Shown here: piece by piece, positions 40,489-49,800 of the stretch
Layout: each line of letters starts with the position of its first letter
Numbering within the stretch: the stretch's first letter is position 1
Assembly: GCF_014195535.1 (NCBI RefSeq)
Contig: NZ_JACIBY010000001.1
Span: forward strand, 561,748 to 625,747
DNA length: 64,000 nt
Reading direction: 5' to 3'
From: Runella defluvii
GTDB taxonomy: Bacteria > Bacteroidota > Bacteroidia > Cytophagales > Spirosomataceae
Translations under genes and position numbers: made by a program
Notes under the pieces: model-generated
Database searches by the model: none
What the model saw: the letters and a program-made list of their open reading frames with translations, nothing else
What the model was told of the DNA's origin: nothing

Positions 40489-41268
40489 TTAAACGTATTG
40501 ATTAAAAAACAGCAACGTATCCGCAATGTGTTCTTCCCAATACTCCCACGAATGACCGCCTGAAAATTCTTGGTAGGTATGAGGTATGTTGTTGGCAGTT
40601 AGGTTTTTGTGTAATTCTCGGTTGTGTTCAATCAAAATGTCTTCGCTGCCACAATCGAAACGAAAAGGAGGTAAACAGTCTTTGTTTTGGAGCAAATACT
40701 CCCACACGCCATCTTGTTCCAATGCATCGTTTTGTAATTGGTCAAAGTCTTCCACAAACTCACCAAGTTGCTCGAAATGAGTAATGCTTGACAGACCCGA
40801 AAACGCCCGAAATAAGTTGGGGTACTTTGCTCCCAAGCGCATTGCCCCAAAACCACCCATCGATAGCCCCGTAATAAAAACGGGCGACTCGTCCGTCGCT
40901 TGCGGGAACTGCTCTTTTACTACTTGTAGTACATCTTCTACAATCCAACGCTCATAATCGGCGGTTTTGTGGGGTACATAACCACTGCCATCCCCGTACA
41001 ATCCATCAGAGGGCATCACCAAAATCATGGGTTTGATTTGTCCCGCGTCTATGAGTTTTTGTGCCGTTTCGTGTACTTTTCCTTTTACTGCCCAAGCCCA
41101 GTGGCTACCATATACACCGTGTAACAAAATGACAATAGGAAGCACTCCCTCCGCCTTTGATGGGGTATAAACGGTTAAATCTGCCCGTTTTTTCAACGCA
41201 TTACTTTTCACGGTAATAAAGTGTAAACCTTGAAAAATGGCATTTTCGGTCGTAAAAAATGAACTCAT
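40489..41268 (-). CDS. Putative esterase, alpha/beta hydrolase (esterase D-like)
   Basis: 259 residues from ATG 41268 (MSSFFTTENAIFQG). The PF00756-type esterase core shows VILLHGVYGSHWAW, GLSMGGFGAMRLG (nucleophile Ser), an acid in FDCGSEDILIEHN and GGHSWEYWEEH with the catalytic His. Members include S-formylglutathione hydrolases, siderophore and carbohydrate esterases. It is the last gene of a minus-strand series behind a zinc alcohol dehydrogenase, which would fit formaldehyde detoxification, but the 106-base gap holds a repeat and the FrmB-specific motifs are not clear. Confidence 0.82.
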   Translation of the reverse strand: MSSFFTTENAIFQGLHFITVKSNALKKRADLTVYTPSKAEGVLPIVILLHGVYGSHWAWAVKGKVHETAQKLIDAGQIKPMILVMPSDGLYGDGSGYVPHKTADYERWIVEDVLQVVKEQFPQATDESPVFITGLSMGGFGAMRLGAKYPNLFRAFSGLSSITHFEQLGEFVEDFDQLQNDALEQDGVWEYLLQNKDCLPPFRFDCGSEDILIEHNRELHKNLTANNIPHTYQEFSGGHSWEYWEEHIADTLLFFNQYV

Positions 41269-41336
41269 AGGGGCTTTCGTCAAGTAATTATGCAAAAACT
41301 TGTAAGTGCTTTAGGGGTTTGATTATCAACTAATGA

Positions 41337-41371
41337 AAGTCCTCCCTTGGAGGGGAGGATTTAGGTGGGGT
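41337..41371. repeat. GC-rich palindromic repeat downstream of the alcohol dehydrogenase gene
   Basis: CCTCCCTTGGAGGGGAGG then ATTTAGGTGGGGTT. Its reverse complement aligns with the start of the element inserted in the FG-GAP gene (CCTAAATCC, then TCCCCT, then AGGGAGG). It may also function as a transcript-end hairpin. Confidence 0.7.
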
Positions 41372-41374
41372 TAC

Positions 41375-42481
41375 TTAAAACACAATGACTCCTTTGGCAT
41401 TCACACCCGCGTGCATGTCAGCAAATGCCTGCGACAAATCGCTGAGTGGGTAGGTGCGGGTGACCATTTTATCCAAAATCAAAGCACCTTTAGCGTAGAG
41501 GTCTTGCAAAATGGGGAAGTCAATTTGTGGACGAGTCTTGCCGTACAACGGGTTGATATATACTTTATCCCATTCAAATAAATTCATATCAATCACAATC
41601 TCCTGCTCTATGCCGCTGACCTGAACGGCCATCCCCGCATTTCGAACCATCGCCAACGGTGCTGCTCCCAATTCTGGAATGGCGGTACATTCAAACGCAT
41701 AATCGGCACCGCGCCCGTCGGTCATGGTTTTAACTACTTTGGACGCATTCACCAAGCCTTTGTCGGTTTTTTCGGCCAAAACCGTGTGCGTGGCGCCGTA
41801 TTCTTTGGCCATTTCGAGGCGCAAAGGATTAATATCGACGGCAATGATTTTGCCTGCTCCTGCGATGCGTGCGCCTTGGATGACGTTCAGACCCACGCCG
41901 CCCGTACCCAATACTACCACCGATGTGCCTGGTTTTACCTTGGCGGCATTGACCACTGAACCATAGCCTGTCATCACGCCACAGCCGACAATCGCCGCAG
42001 AGCTGAAAGGCATCTCAACGTGCATTTTGACGCACGCGGCCTCACGCACAAGGGTGTATTCGGACATGGTACCGAGGCTAAAGGCACGTTCAATCGGCAC
42101 ATCGTTGTAGGTGGTTGAACTGAAAGTTGCATGGCCTTCGCTTAGTCTATTTCCCGCCGTGACTGCCGAGTTACGTTCGCAAATGTGTTGGTTTCCTTCT
42201 TGGCATTGAAAACATTCGTAGCAGGGAATCGCCCAATTGAGCATTACTTTGTCACCCACTTGTAGCGATTTTACGCGATTCCCTACTTTTTTTACGATAC
42301 CAGCCCCTTCGTGCCCCATTACCAGCGGCTTCCCCCACGACTGCGAATCCCAATCGGTATGGCATACCCCTGCGGCCTTGATTTCTACCAAGACTTCATC
42401 GCCTTGCGGGGCGGCTACGGTGATATTTTGAATGGAAAAATGGCCGTTGCCATCGGCAACGGCGGCTTTGGATTGTAACAT
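41375..42481 (-). CDS. Zinc-dependent alcohol dehydrogenase, class III-like
   Basis: 368 residues of the medium-chain dehydrogenase family. Catalytic zinc ligands appear in GVCHTDWD (Cys, with Thr/Asp relay) and VMGHEGAG (His, Glu) and a later VGCGVMTG (Cys). The structural zinc site is CYECFQCQEGNQHIC. The NAD-binding loop is VVLGTGGVGLNVIQGARIAGAG with acceptor Asp in IIAVDINP. The overall pattern is like glutathione-dependent formaldehyde dehydrogenase (FrmA/AdhC), though the substrate is not certain. It lies 40 bases downstream of the HopJ gene in the bestrophin/LCIB operon. Confidence 0.88.
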   Translation of the reverse strand: MLQSKAAVADGNGHFSIQNITVAAPQGDEVLVEIKAAGVCHTDWDSQSWGKPLVMGHEGAGIVKKVGNRVKSLQVGDKVMLNWAIPCYECFQCQEGNQHICERNSAVTAGNRLSEGHATFSSTTYNDVPIERAFSLGTMSEYTLVREAACVKMHVEMPFSSAAIVGCGVMTGYGSVVNAAKVKPGTSVVVLGTGGVGLNVIQGARIAGAGKIIAVDINPLRLEMAKEYGATHTVLAEKTDKGLVNASKVVKTMTDGRGADYAFECTAIPELGAAPLAMVRNAGMAVQVSGIEQEIVIDMNLFEWDKVYINPLYGKTRPQIDFPILQDLYAKGALILDKMVTRTYPLSDLSQAFADMHAGVNAKGVIVF

Positions 42482-42521
42482 GGATTCGTGCTTTTTTAAA
42501 TGTTGCAGCTTATCTCACGAA

Positions 42522-42848
42522 TTAGTTCGCTTTCAATGCTTCACCTTCAAACTGAATGCCGTCCCAACCGTACTTGATAAAGTTGCGGATGTTTTGGTGG
42601 TCGGTGCCATCGGGGTTGCCGAGGACGTCTTTGTTGTAAAAATCACCAAAGCAGTGGAGGGTATCTTGTTGGCTTAAACCTAATAATTTGGCAAAAGAAA
42701 ATACTTTGCACGAACCTGAGTTTTGCCCCACGGCATTGTAGGTGTCTCCGTTCTTGAATGCCGTAGGGGTAAACTCAAAATTTGCCTCAATGTGGGCAAT
42801 CACTTCTTGAAAACTAACTTCGTTGGCTTTAATTTGATCTAAAATCAT
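42522..42848 (-). CDS. HopJ type III effector-family protein
   Basis: 108 residues, full length for the family, which was named from a Pseudomonas effector but is found widely in free-living bacteria without type III secretion, including aquatic ones. The conserved stretches are NSGSCKVFSFAKLLGLSQ and CFGDFYNKDVLGNPDGTDHQ followed by NIRNFIKYGWDGIQFEG. There is no signal peptide. The biochemical role is unknown. It is 28 bases downstream of the LCIB-type carbonic anhydrase, inside a five-gene minus-strand operon. Confidence 0.88.
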   Translation of the reverse strand: MILDQIKANEVSFQEVIAHIEANFEFTPTAFKNGDTYNAVGQNSGSCKVFSFAKLLGLSQQDTLHCFGDFYNKDVLGNPDGTDHQNIRNFIKYGWDGIQFEGEALKAN

Positions 42849-42876
42849 GGGTCTTTTTTTGCCACAAAGGTAGGAA

Positions 42877-43623
42877 TTATACGGTCAGCAATTCCATCAA
42901 ATCACGTTTTTGACCCGATTCTAAGTTGATTAACTCAAAGCGTTTGGCGGAGGTATAAGACCCCATGTCAGTATCACTGTTGATAAGAACTGCCCCCATT
43001 AAAATCACGTATTTGCAGTTGTAGGTAGTTTTTGAAACCAATTCGCAAATGCGAGCGTCGATGGCTTCATAAATCACTTCGGTTGCCTCAAATAGTGGCG
43101 TTTTAGCGGAGAGAATCCGCTCTTTTTGTTTGAGTAATATCTGTTCAAGGGTATTCATTTGGTAATCTAAATCAGTGACATTCCCTTCCACAATTTGGTC
43201 GTTCATTAATTTGGCCAACGCTCCCTTCGCAGCTCCGCAGCAGCCGCTATTTTTGTGCTGACCAAAACGGTGAATTTCTCCAATAGTTCCCGTTTTAGTG
43301 ATTCCGATGTGCGGGCCGTAGTAGATAAACACCGCGCCATCGTCGGGAACGTGGCTGGCAAAAGCGCCCATGCCCGTCAGTCCCGTAAAAGGAAACCCGT
43401 CTAGGCCACCCATTTTGAAGGGGCCGAGCAGTTCTTTCGTACGAGCAGGATATTGAATACTGTTGACGTCGTCGCTACAAACGCTGTCGGCAAGCATTAC
43501 TTGTTCGGGTTCGAGGTCAAGGTGTTCTTCAATAAAATCAATAAAACGATTGACACTGTCGATGGTCGTAATGGCATTAGGATACCACTGACGGATGATT
43601 TTTAATTTTTCTTTCTTGAGCAT
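42877..43623 (-). CDS. LCIB-type carbonic anhydrase-like protein
   Basis: 248 residues. The core resembles the LCIB/LCIC carbonic anhydrase domain of algae: DSVCSDDVN (Cys49, Asp51), FKMGGLDGFPFTGLTGMGAF (69-88), SHVPDDG (His91), IYYGPHIGI (His105) and NSGCCGAAKGAL (Cys128/129). These supply the Cys, His, Cys zinc set used by beta-type enzymes, with Asp51 as the catalytic acid candidate; the Arg partner of that Asp is not at its usual place. The expected reaction is CO2 hydration. Its gene lies 18 bases after a bestrophin gene, reproducing the algal LCIB-bestrophin partnership. I recognise the family from motifs only. Confidence 0.75.
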   Translation of the reverse strand: MLKKEKLKIIRQWYPNAITTIDSVNRFIDFIEEHLDLEPEQVMLADSVCSDDVNSIQYPARTKELLGPFKMGGLDGFPFTGLTGMGAFASHVPDDGAVFIYYGPHIGITKTGTIGEIHRFGQHKNSGCCGAAKGALAKLMNDQIVEGNVTDLDYQMNTLEQILLKQKERILSAKTPLFEATEVIYEAIDARICELVSKTTYNCKYVILMGAVLINSDTDMGSYTSAKRFELINLESGQKRDLMELLTV

Positions 43624-43641
43624 GATTTTTGAGAATTTGGG

Positions 43642-44652
43642 TTATAAAACAATGTTATTTTGGGGTTGAATGGCGGGTGGAAGGTCAGTTTCTCCGAGCA
43701 TTTCTCGCATGTCAATTTCGATGGTTCGGCTCATTTGTGAAATCGGAACGTCGTTAGGACTTCCTTCAAATGGGTTTTCGGTGCTTTCACCCACTTGGTC
43801 GAGCGTGGTGTACATCCAGCAAATCAGAATACTAAACGGCACCACAAACCAAATCATGTGTCCTTGCAAGACGCCCGAAATGGTTTCATTGAGTTTGTCA
43901 AAATCTTTGAGCATTCCGTAGGGGAGGAGAATGCAAAAAATCCGAATAAAAACGGTGTTGATGGTCGCAAACTGACGCGGATAGGGGAAGTTTTTGATGC
44001 GTTCGCTGCGGCCTTGCTGGTCGTACAAATCCTTGATGGCGCGTTGCATTTCAACAAATTGAATGCTGTCGATTTGGTGGTTGCGGTACAACTCCTTGAT
44101 GGTTTTGCTTTGTAAGCTCAGCAGTTGAGCCGCCTTGTTTTTGGTACCCATAATATACGAAAGCTCGTCTTTCGAAAGGTATTTTTCCAATTCGCTTTCC
44201 AACGAGCTTTGTTTTTCAGGAACAGAATAATATTTGTCTTGGTACTCGAGGTTGTGCTGAAGCGACTGTGCTTCCCACGAGCGGCCATCGCGCATGGCAT
44301 AGCGCAAGGCGGTTAGCCACGCAAAATGCCGATAAACCAGTTGTTTAGATTGTTGAGGATTGTCCAAAAAATCGCGTGCCATAACGCCCCACGCGCGGCT
44401 ACTGTTGAGAATACTACCCCAAATTTGCCGTGCCTCCCAGGTTCGGTTGTAGGTTTGGGTATTCTTAAAGCCCACAATGAAGGCCGTGGCAGTACCTAAC
44501 AAGGCGACTACCGTCCAAGGTACGGCCAGCCATTGCAAGTTTACATATTCGTACAAAAGCACAGGTATGACGCTCAGAATGACGAATTTGAGGATGTTTT
44601 TTCGAGTCCAGATGAGAAGTTCGGCGGTTGAATATCTTTTTCCTGCGTGCAT
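43642..44652 (-). CDS. Bestrophin-family anion channel (copy 2)
   Basis: 336 residues, 24 longer than copy 1. It has the N-terminal hydrophobic pair (about 20-60), NTQTYNRTWEARQIWGSILNSSRAW, YRHFAWLTALRYAMR, a second hydrophobic pair (about 230-275) and the C-terminal EIDMREMLGETDLPPAIQ. Bestrophins are pentameric anion channels; in algae thylakoid members carry bicarbonate and associate with LCIB. This gene heads the operon with the LCIB-type gene directly behind it, so a bicarbonate or CO2-related role is a reasonable inference. ATG start at 44652, no signal peptide needed. Confidence 0.88.
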   Translation of the reverse strand: MHAGKRYSTAELLIWTRKNILKFVILSVIPVLLYEYVNLQWLAVPWTVVALLGTATAFIVGFKNTQTYNRTWEARQIWGSILNSSRAWGVMARDFLDNPQQSKQLVYRHFAWLTALRYAMRDGRSWEAQSLQHNLEYQDKYYSVPEKQSSLESELEKYLSKDELSYIMGTKNKAAQLLSLQSKTIKELYRNHQIDSIQFVEMQRAIKDLYDQQGRSERIKNFPYPRQFATINTVFIRIFCILLPYGMLKDFDKLNETISGVLQGHMIWFVVPFSILICWMYTTLDQVGESTENPFEGSPNDVPISQMSRTIEIDMREMLGETDLPPAIQPQNNIVL

Positions 44653-44770
44653 GGGTAATGAGGGTTGAAAGTCAAAAATTACGATTAATATACTATTTAT
44701 TTAATGAAAAGTCACAAATCAAAAAGGCGTTGGCAAGTGATAGAGGTGTTAATAAACAAAAAGTTAAGTA

Positions 44771-44801
44771 TTGGTAAACTTCGTAAAAGCCGTTATTTTT
44801 G
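44771..44801 (+). promoter_or_regulatory. Promoter for the DUF2490 gene
   Basis: TTG (44771-44773), 20 bases, TATTTTTG (44794-44801): full consensus, 25 bases before ATG 44827. Confidence 0.75.
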
Positions 44802-44826
44802 TTGAATACTGCCCCCAAGCACCTTT

Positions 44827-45522
44827 ATGAAGAAAATTTTACTGGTAGTTTTTACAGGATTTGTTCCGTTGTTTACCCTTGCTCAACATTACACCCACGT
44901 AGGCTCGTGGTCGCGGTTGGCGCTAAGTGCAAAACTAACCCCCAAACTAGGCGTAATGGCTGAAGTAGGAATGCGCCGTCAAAATAGCCTCATTCATCTC
45001 AATCCGATTGAAAAACCGCAGACCAACAACGTTAAATTAACCCTGACTTATTCCCTCAAACGTCTCAACTTAATCTTATCTCCCGCTGAAAATATTTACT
45101 CGGAGGCATTGTTAGGAAAAGAAACGGACTCAACTATCCCACGGGTGCACGAGTTTCGGGTATCGGGTGGGGTTGAATACCTAAAGCCTGCGCTTAAACG
45201 CCGTTTTCAGATTCGTAGCATTTATGAATACCGCAATTTTGATGGTTTCAAACGGGGAAGGCTCCGTACACGGGTGATGAATCGGTGGACGATAAGCCCT
45301 GCTAATACACTGAGCTTGTACGATGAGTTTTTTGTAAATACCCACCCTCATCCCCAGCCCAATTGGTTTAACCAAAATCGACTGTCTTGTACCTATACCC
45401 GCTCATTGACCCGTTTTTTAGACCTAGAGCTTGGTTACATTTATGTCCTGTCCGAACGCCCCACGCTGTCCGAATTTGACCATACCCATGCGCTGATTAC
45501 GTACCTTACTGTTAAGATTTGA
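44827..45522 (+). CDS. DUF2490 outer-membrane beta-barrel-like protein
   Basis: 231 residues with a signal peptide (about 1-19, ending TLAQ). The mature protein is a series of alternating beta strands with aromatic ends (GSWSRLALSAKLTPKLGVMAE, LSYTYSLKRL-like repeats, LDLELGYIYVL) and finishes LITYLTVKI, consistent with a small outer-membrane barrel of the DUF2490 family, whose function is unknown. It has its own promoter and faces away from the bestrophin operon. No partner genes are evident. Confidence 0.8.
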   Translation: MKKILLVVFTGFVPLFTLAQHYTHVGSWSRLALSAKLTPKLGVMAEVGMRRQNSLIHLNPIEKPQTNNVKLTLTYSLKRLNLILSPAENIYSEALLGKETDSTIPRVHEFRVSGGVEYLKPALKRRFQIRSIYEYRNFDGFKRGRLRTRVMNRWTISPANTLSLYDEFFVNTHPHPQPNWFNQNRLSCTYTRSLTRFLDLELGYIYVLSERPTLSEFDHTHALITYLTVKI

Positions 45523-45666
45523 AAGGGTGGTAGGCCGCCTGAGTTGAAGCCTTGCGATGAATAACACGGTTTTAGATAGTTGTTAATTAACACTTATTTA
45601 AAGTCGATTGCCTTAAACCAACCGACATTCTTTAATTTTACAGCCTACATTAAACTTCGTTCTGTT

Positions 45667-46785
45667 TTGCTGTTTAAAGATATTATCGGTCACGACGAAA
45701 CCAAACGCGCGCTTATTCGCTCAGTTCAAACCAACCACGTCGCTCATGCTCAGCTATTTGACGGGCCCGTAGGCGGGGCAGGTATTGCGCTGGCGTGGGC
45801 GTTTGCTACTTATGTCAATTGCGAAGACCGACAGCCCGAGGATTCTTGTGGGCGGTGTCCGTCGTGTATCAAAATGCGTAAACTCGTCCATCCTGACGTG
45901 TATCACATCTTTCCATTGCCTCGTACACCCAAAGAGGGCGAAGATTTGTTGGCCGAGCTTACTCCCAAATGGCGCGCTTTTCTGGAAGAACAACCTTACC
46001 GAACGTTATCCGATTGGCTGGCGTATATCAATGCCACGGGTAATCAACAGGGGATTATTCCTATTCGTGAATCACGCGGAATTATCAATAAACTTTCACT
46101 CAAAGCGTTTGAGGGAGAGTATAAAATTATGTTGTTTTGGCAGCCTGAACTGCTCAATACAGCAGCGGCCAATGCACTGCTTAAAATTTTGGAAGAGCCT
46201 CCCCAAAAGACGTTGTTTTTGCTCATTTCGAGCCAGTCGGATAAGCTGCTGACAACCATTATTTCGCGGACACAACGGGTAGCAGTGCGGGGTTTTGATG
46301 ACGAAGAGGTTACTCAATTTTTATCCCAAAAAGGAATCGACGAGCGCCGTGCGCGGCAAATAGCGTTTTTGTGCGAAGGCAATTTGTCGGAAGCCATGCG
46401 CTTGACCCACGAAACCGAAGACGACCGCCATGCGTGGTTTGCCAATTGGATGCGGAAATGCTATTCGCGCGATTTTGGGGCTTTGGTAAAGTTGGCGGAT
46501 GAATTTGATGGTTTGGGAAAAGAAAAACAAAAAAGGATTTTTGACTACACCCTCAATCTTTTCCGCGATTTGTTTTTATGGCAAAACGGCGTGGAAGATT
46601 TGCTTCGTTTGCAAGATGAAGAACTAGGTTTTGTGCAAAAATTTGGGAAAGCAGTTGTACCTGCTTCCATCGAATTGCTCATTCAAGAAATGACGGAAGG
46701 GTATTATCACCTTGAGCGAAATGCCCGCGCTAAAGTGCTTTTTTTGGACATTTCACTGACGGCTGCTCGAACGATGCGAGGGTAA
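45667..46785 (+). CDS. holB: DNA polymerase III delta-prime subunit
   Basis: 372 residues, clamp-loader subunit. The open frame has no ATG before the conserved region, and the best start is TTG 45667 (MLFKDIIGHDETKRAL). Visible are LFDGPVGGAGIALAWAFA at the P-loop position (degenerate, as usual for delta-prime), zinc-binding cysteines in CEDRQPEDSCGRCPSC, NALLKILEEPP and the SRTQ sensor region (IISRTQRVAV). The C-terminal domain forms the clamp-loader collar. It has no replication neighbours here and ends at a hairpin shared with the convergent FG-GAP gene. Confidence 0.88.
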   Translation: MLFKDIIGHDETKRALIRSVQTNHVAHAQLFDGPVGGAGIALAWAFATYVNCEDRQPEDSCGRCPSCIKMRKLVHPDVYHIFPLPRTPKEGEDLLAELTPKWRAFLEEQPYRTLSDWLAYINATGNQQGIIPIRESRGIINKLSLKAFEGEYKIMLFWQPELLNTAAANALLKILEEPPQKTLFLLISSQSDKLLTTIISRTQRVAVRGFDDEEVTQFLSQKGIDERRARQIAFLCEGNLSEAMRLTHETEDDRHAWFANWMRKCYSRDFGALVKLADEFDGLGKEKQKRIFDYTLNLFRDLFLWQNGVEDLLRLQDEELGFVQKFGKAVVPASIELLIQEMTEGYYHLERNARAKVLFLDISLTAARTMRG

Positions 46786-46811
46786 GTTTTGGGATTGATA
46801 TGAACCCCAAA

Positions 46812-46841
46812 GCACGCCCCGAACTACGATTCGGGGCGTGC
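46812..46841. terminator. Hairpin between holB and the FG-GAP gene
   Basis: GCACGCCCCGAA pairs perfectly with TTCGGGGCGTGC (12 bases, loop 6), followed on the plus strand by ACGGTTTTT. Terminates holB and possibly the convergent gene. Confidence 0.8.
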
Positions 46842-46866
46842 ACGGTTTTTACGTCTCTGACGTTCG

Positions 46867-49800
46867 CTAATTGCTTTTATACGAAACTATCCCCTGCTGA
46901 TTAATCCCAAAGAAGAGGTAATTAGTAACAGAAAGAACACTGCGAACTTCGCCTTGTAACATAAAGCCTGAACGGGCCTGCGGAACATAACTGAATTTCC
47001 CTTGGCCGTTGTTGTGTAAAAGCACCCCAAAATTGGCGTCATAATGTCCAAAGCGCAAGCGGGTATGTAATTGGTTTCCGCAAAGCAGCAGGTCTTTTTT
47101 ACCGTCTTTGTCATAATCCAAAGCTACCAACGCATGAACAGGCGATGCTTGGACTTCGAGCGGAAGGGCTTGTGGAGCAAATTTACCGTCGGCACCACGG
47201 ATAAACAAAGTAGTGGCAAGATGAGTGGCTTCCAAATGCCCCGCACCACTCAACTCCGACGAGTCAAAAACATCTTGCAGTGTCGCGTCGGCGTACGTTT
47301 TGTAGTCGGTATAGCGCTTGCCCATAATCGGAAGTTGTCCAATCAACTCATCACGCGTGACATAAGGGTAGCTTTTCCCTTGGATGTAGGTACACAAAAT
47401 GGGGTCAATTCGGCCGTTTTGGTCAAAATCTTTGAAGTACAATTCGGCAGGTTGTTCTTTCGAGGCTTTTACTTGCGAGTTTAGCCCCAAATTCCCCACA
47501 ACCAAATCCATTTTTCCATCGCCGTTGAAATCATCCACCAACAATTTGTTCCACCAACCGCTGTATTTTTGGTAAAAATAGGCATCCGTTTTGTTCTCCA
47601 ATTTGCCATTGACGTTTTCAAACACCGTTACGGGTATCCATTCGCCCACCACAATTAGTTCAGGTCTTTTATCACTGTTGAGGTCAAGCCAAACGGCATC
47701 CGTTACCATACCCATTTTTTTCACTTCAGGAGCTATACTAGCTGTTACATCTTTAAAAGTAACCCCATTTGAGCCGCTAATAGGGCTGAGTATAAAACTT
47801 TGCGGAGTCTCAGGATAACTTCCAGGTACCACTCGCCCACCTACAAACAAATCAGGTTTTCCGTCGCCATTCACATCCGCTACTCGAACGCAGCTTGTGC
47901 TTACGGGCATTGAAGGAAGTGCGGCGGCGTTTTTGGTGAAATTTCCTTGTCCATCGTTCAGGTAAAGGGCATCTTGCAAAAGCGGGTCGTTGGGCTGAAA
48001 ATTGGCATAGCCTCCGTGGCAAACGTACAAATCAAGGTCTTTATCGCCGTCGGCATCAAAAAACACGGCGTCCGAAGCATCGCTTTTCGCATCCATTTCA
48101 AAAGCAGGCTGGGATTTTTTTGCAAAACGCGGAGCAGCGCCCGAACTGCCTTTTTGTTGTAAAAACAAGGCACCTGCTTGCCCGTTTCCACCTCCCACAA
48201 AGACGTCTTCGAGGCCATCGCCATTCACATCGCCTTTGGCAAGACACGGCCCGACGTACGATTGTGGGTTGACCATCAAAATCTGACGTTTGAAATCATT
48301 GAAGCCTGTTGAGGGTTGTTGGTACACAATGGGCGAGGAGGTAGGTTGAAAAAGCGGGGCGGGAGTGGTAGTCTTAAAAGGATTCAACGTCGCGTCTTTC
48401 TCATTCAGCGTTAGCCATTGGTCACCTTTAAGGTTGGCAAGGCGCTTTTGTTTGCCGTTTGGCCAAGTCACGTGCAGCGAATCAACGGTGGCGTTTGTCC
48501 CTAATCCAAAATTGAGCACACCCGACACGCTCGACTGATACCCACGCATGGGCATTTGTTCGAGGTACTGAGGTTGGCCTTTTTGGAAAATGGTCACTTT
48601 GGCACCGATTCCAAAACGGTTGTTTTCTGAACCAGCCAAACTGATTTTGAGGTAGTGGTTTTGGAGTTTTTTGTTGGCGTCGTTTTGATAAATAAAAGCG
48701 GGGGCGTTGATGTTATTAACGACCAAGTCCAAGTCGCCATCGTTGTCCAAATCGGCATATACCGCACCATTGCTGTTGGAATGTTGACCCAATCCCCAAG
48801 CCATACCAACGTTTTTGAAAGTCAGGTCTTTGTTGTTTTTATAGGCATAATTGACCACGTTCGAGGCGGGCATCTGTTGCACGAGCTTCATCACGTCGTC
48901 GCGGGTTACGTTGGTCGCATTTTGCTGAAACTCATTCATGTATTTCAGAAAATCGAGGTTCGTATAGTCGCGTAAGTAGCCGTTGGTAATGTAGAGGTCT
49001 TTCCAGCCGTCGTTGTCATAATCGGCAAACAAGGCGGCCCAGCTCCAATCGGTGTTGGAAATCCCCGCCATTTGGCCGATTTCGGAGAACCCCTCCCTAA
49101 ATCCCTCCCCTGTAGGGAGGGACGTTTTTGCTCCTCCACCTGACAGGGGGGAGGCAGGGAGGGGGGTATTCACCTGCAACATATTCCGCATAAACTGCTT
49201 TTGAAAACCCGAGCGCACGGTCATGTCAAACTTTTCGTAGTTGTCGGGGGCCATCAAGAGTTTTTGGCGTCGATTTTCTTCGGGCAACATATCGAGGGTG
49301 AAAATATCGGGTAAGGCATCGTTGTTCACGTCTGCTACGTCATTCCCCATCGAAAACTGCGAAATATGCCCCATCGACTGCCCAAGTTGGTCAGTAAATC
49401 CTCCCTTTTGATTGTTTATATAGAGGCGGTCGGGGATGGTATAGTCATTACTTACGTAAATGTCGGGCCAACCGTCTTGGTTAAAGTCGGCGATTCCCGC
49501 CCCCAAACCATACGACAGCGGTGAACTATTGATGCCCGATTGGGTAGTAATGTCGGTAAACCGTTTGTTATCGTTCCTAAAAAGCCGAGAGCCACTTACC
49601 TCATCGTTCATTTTTATCCATTCCGCACTATTGGATTCATTCAAGACGGGCAACGATTTGATGTTGTGGTTGAGCAAAAACAAATCCAAATCGCCATCGC
49701 GGTCGTAGTCAAAGAAATACGCGTTGGTGCTTGATGCCATGCTGTTGAGGCCATATTCAGCGGCTTGTTCTACGAAGGTAGGAATGCCCTGAGCGTTGTT

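Noticed and set aside
40489..42481. Firm assignment of frmA/frmB formaldehyde genes
   Set aside because: The ADH and esterase families fit, but substrate-specific residues are not clear, the gap holds a repeat, and the two are not adjacent to a formaldehyde regulator.
42522..42848. Virulence by a type III effector
   Set aside because: HopJ-family proteins are common in free-living bacteria and no secretion-system gene or chaperone is present.
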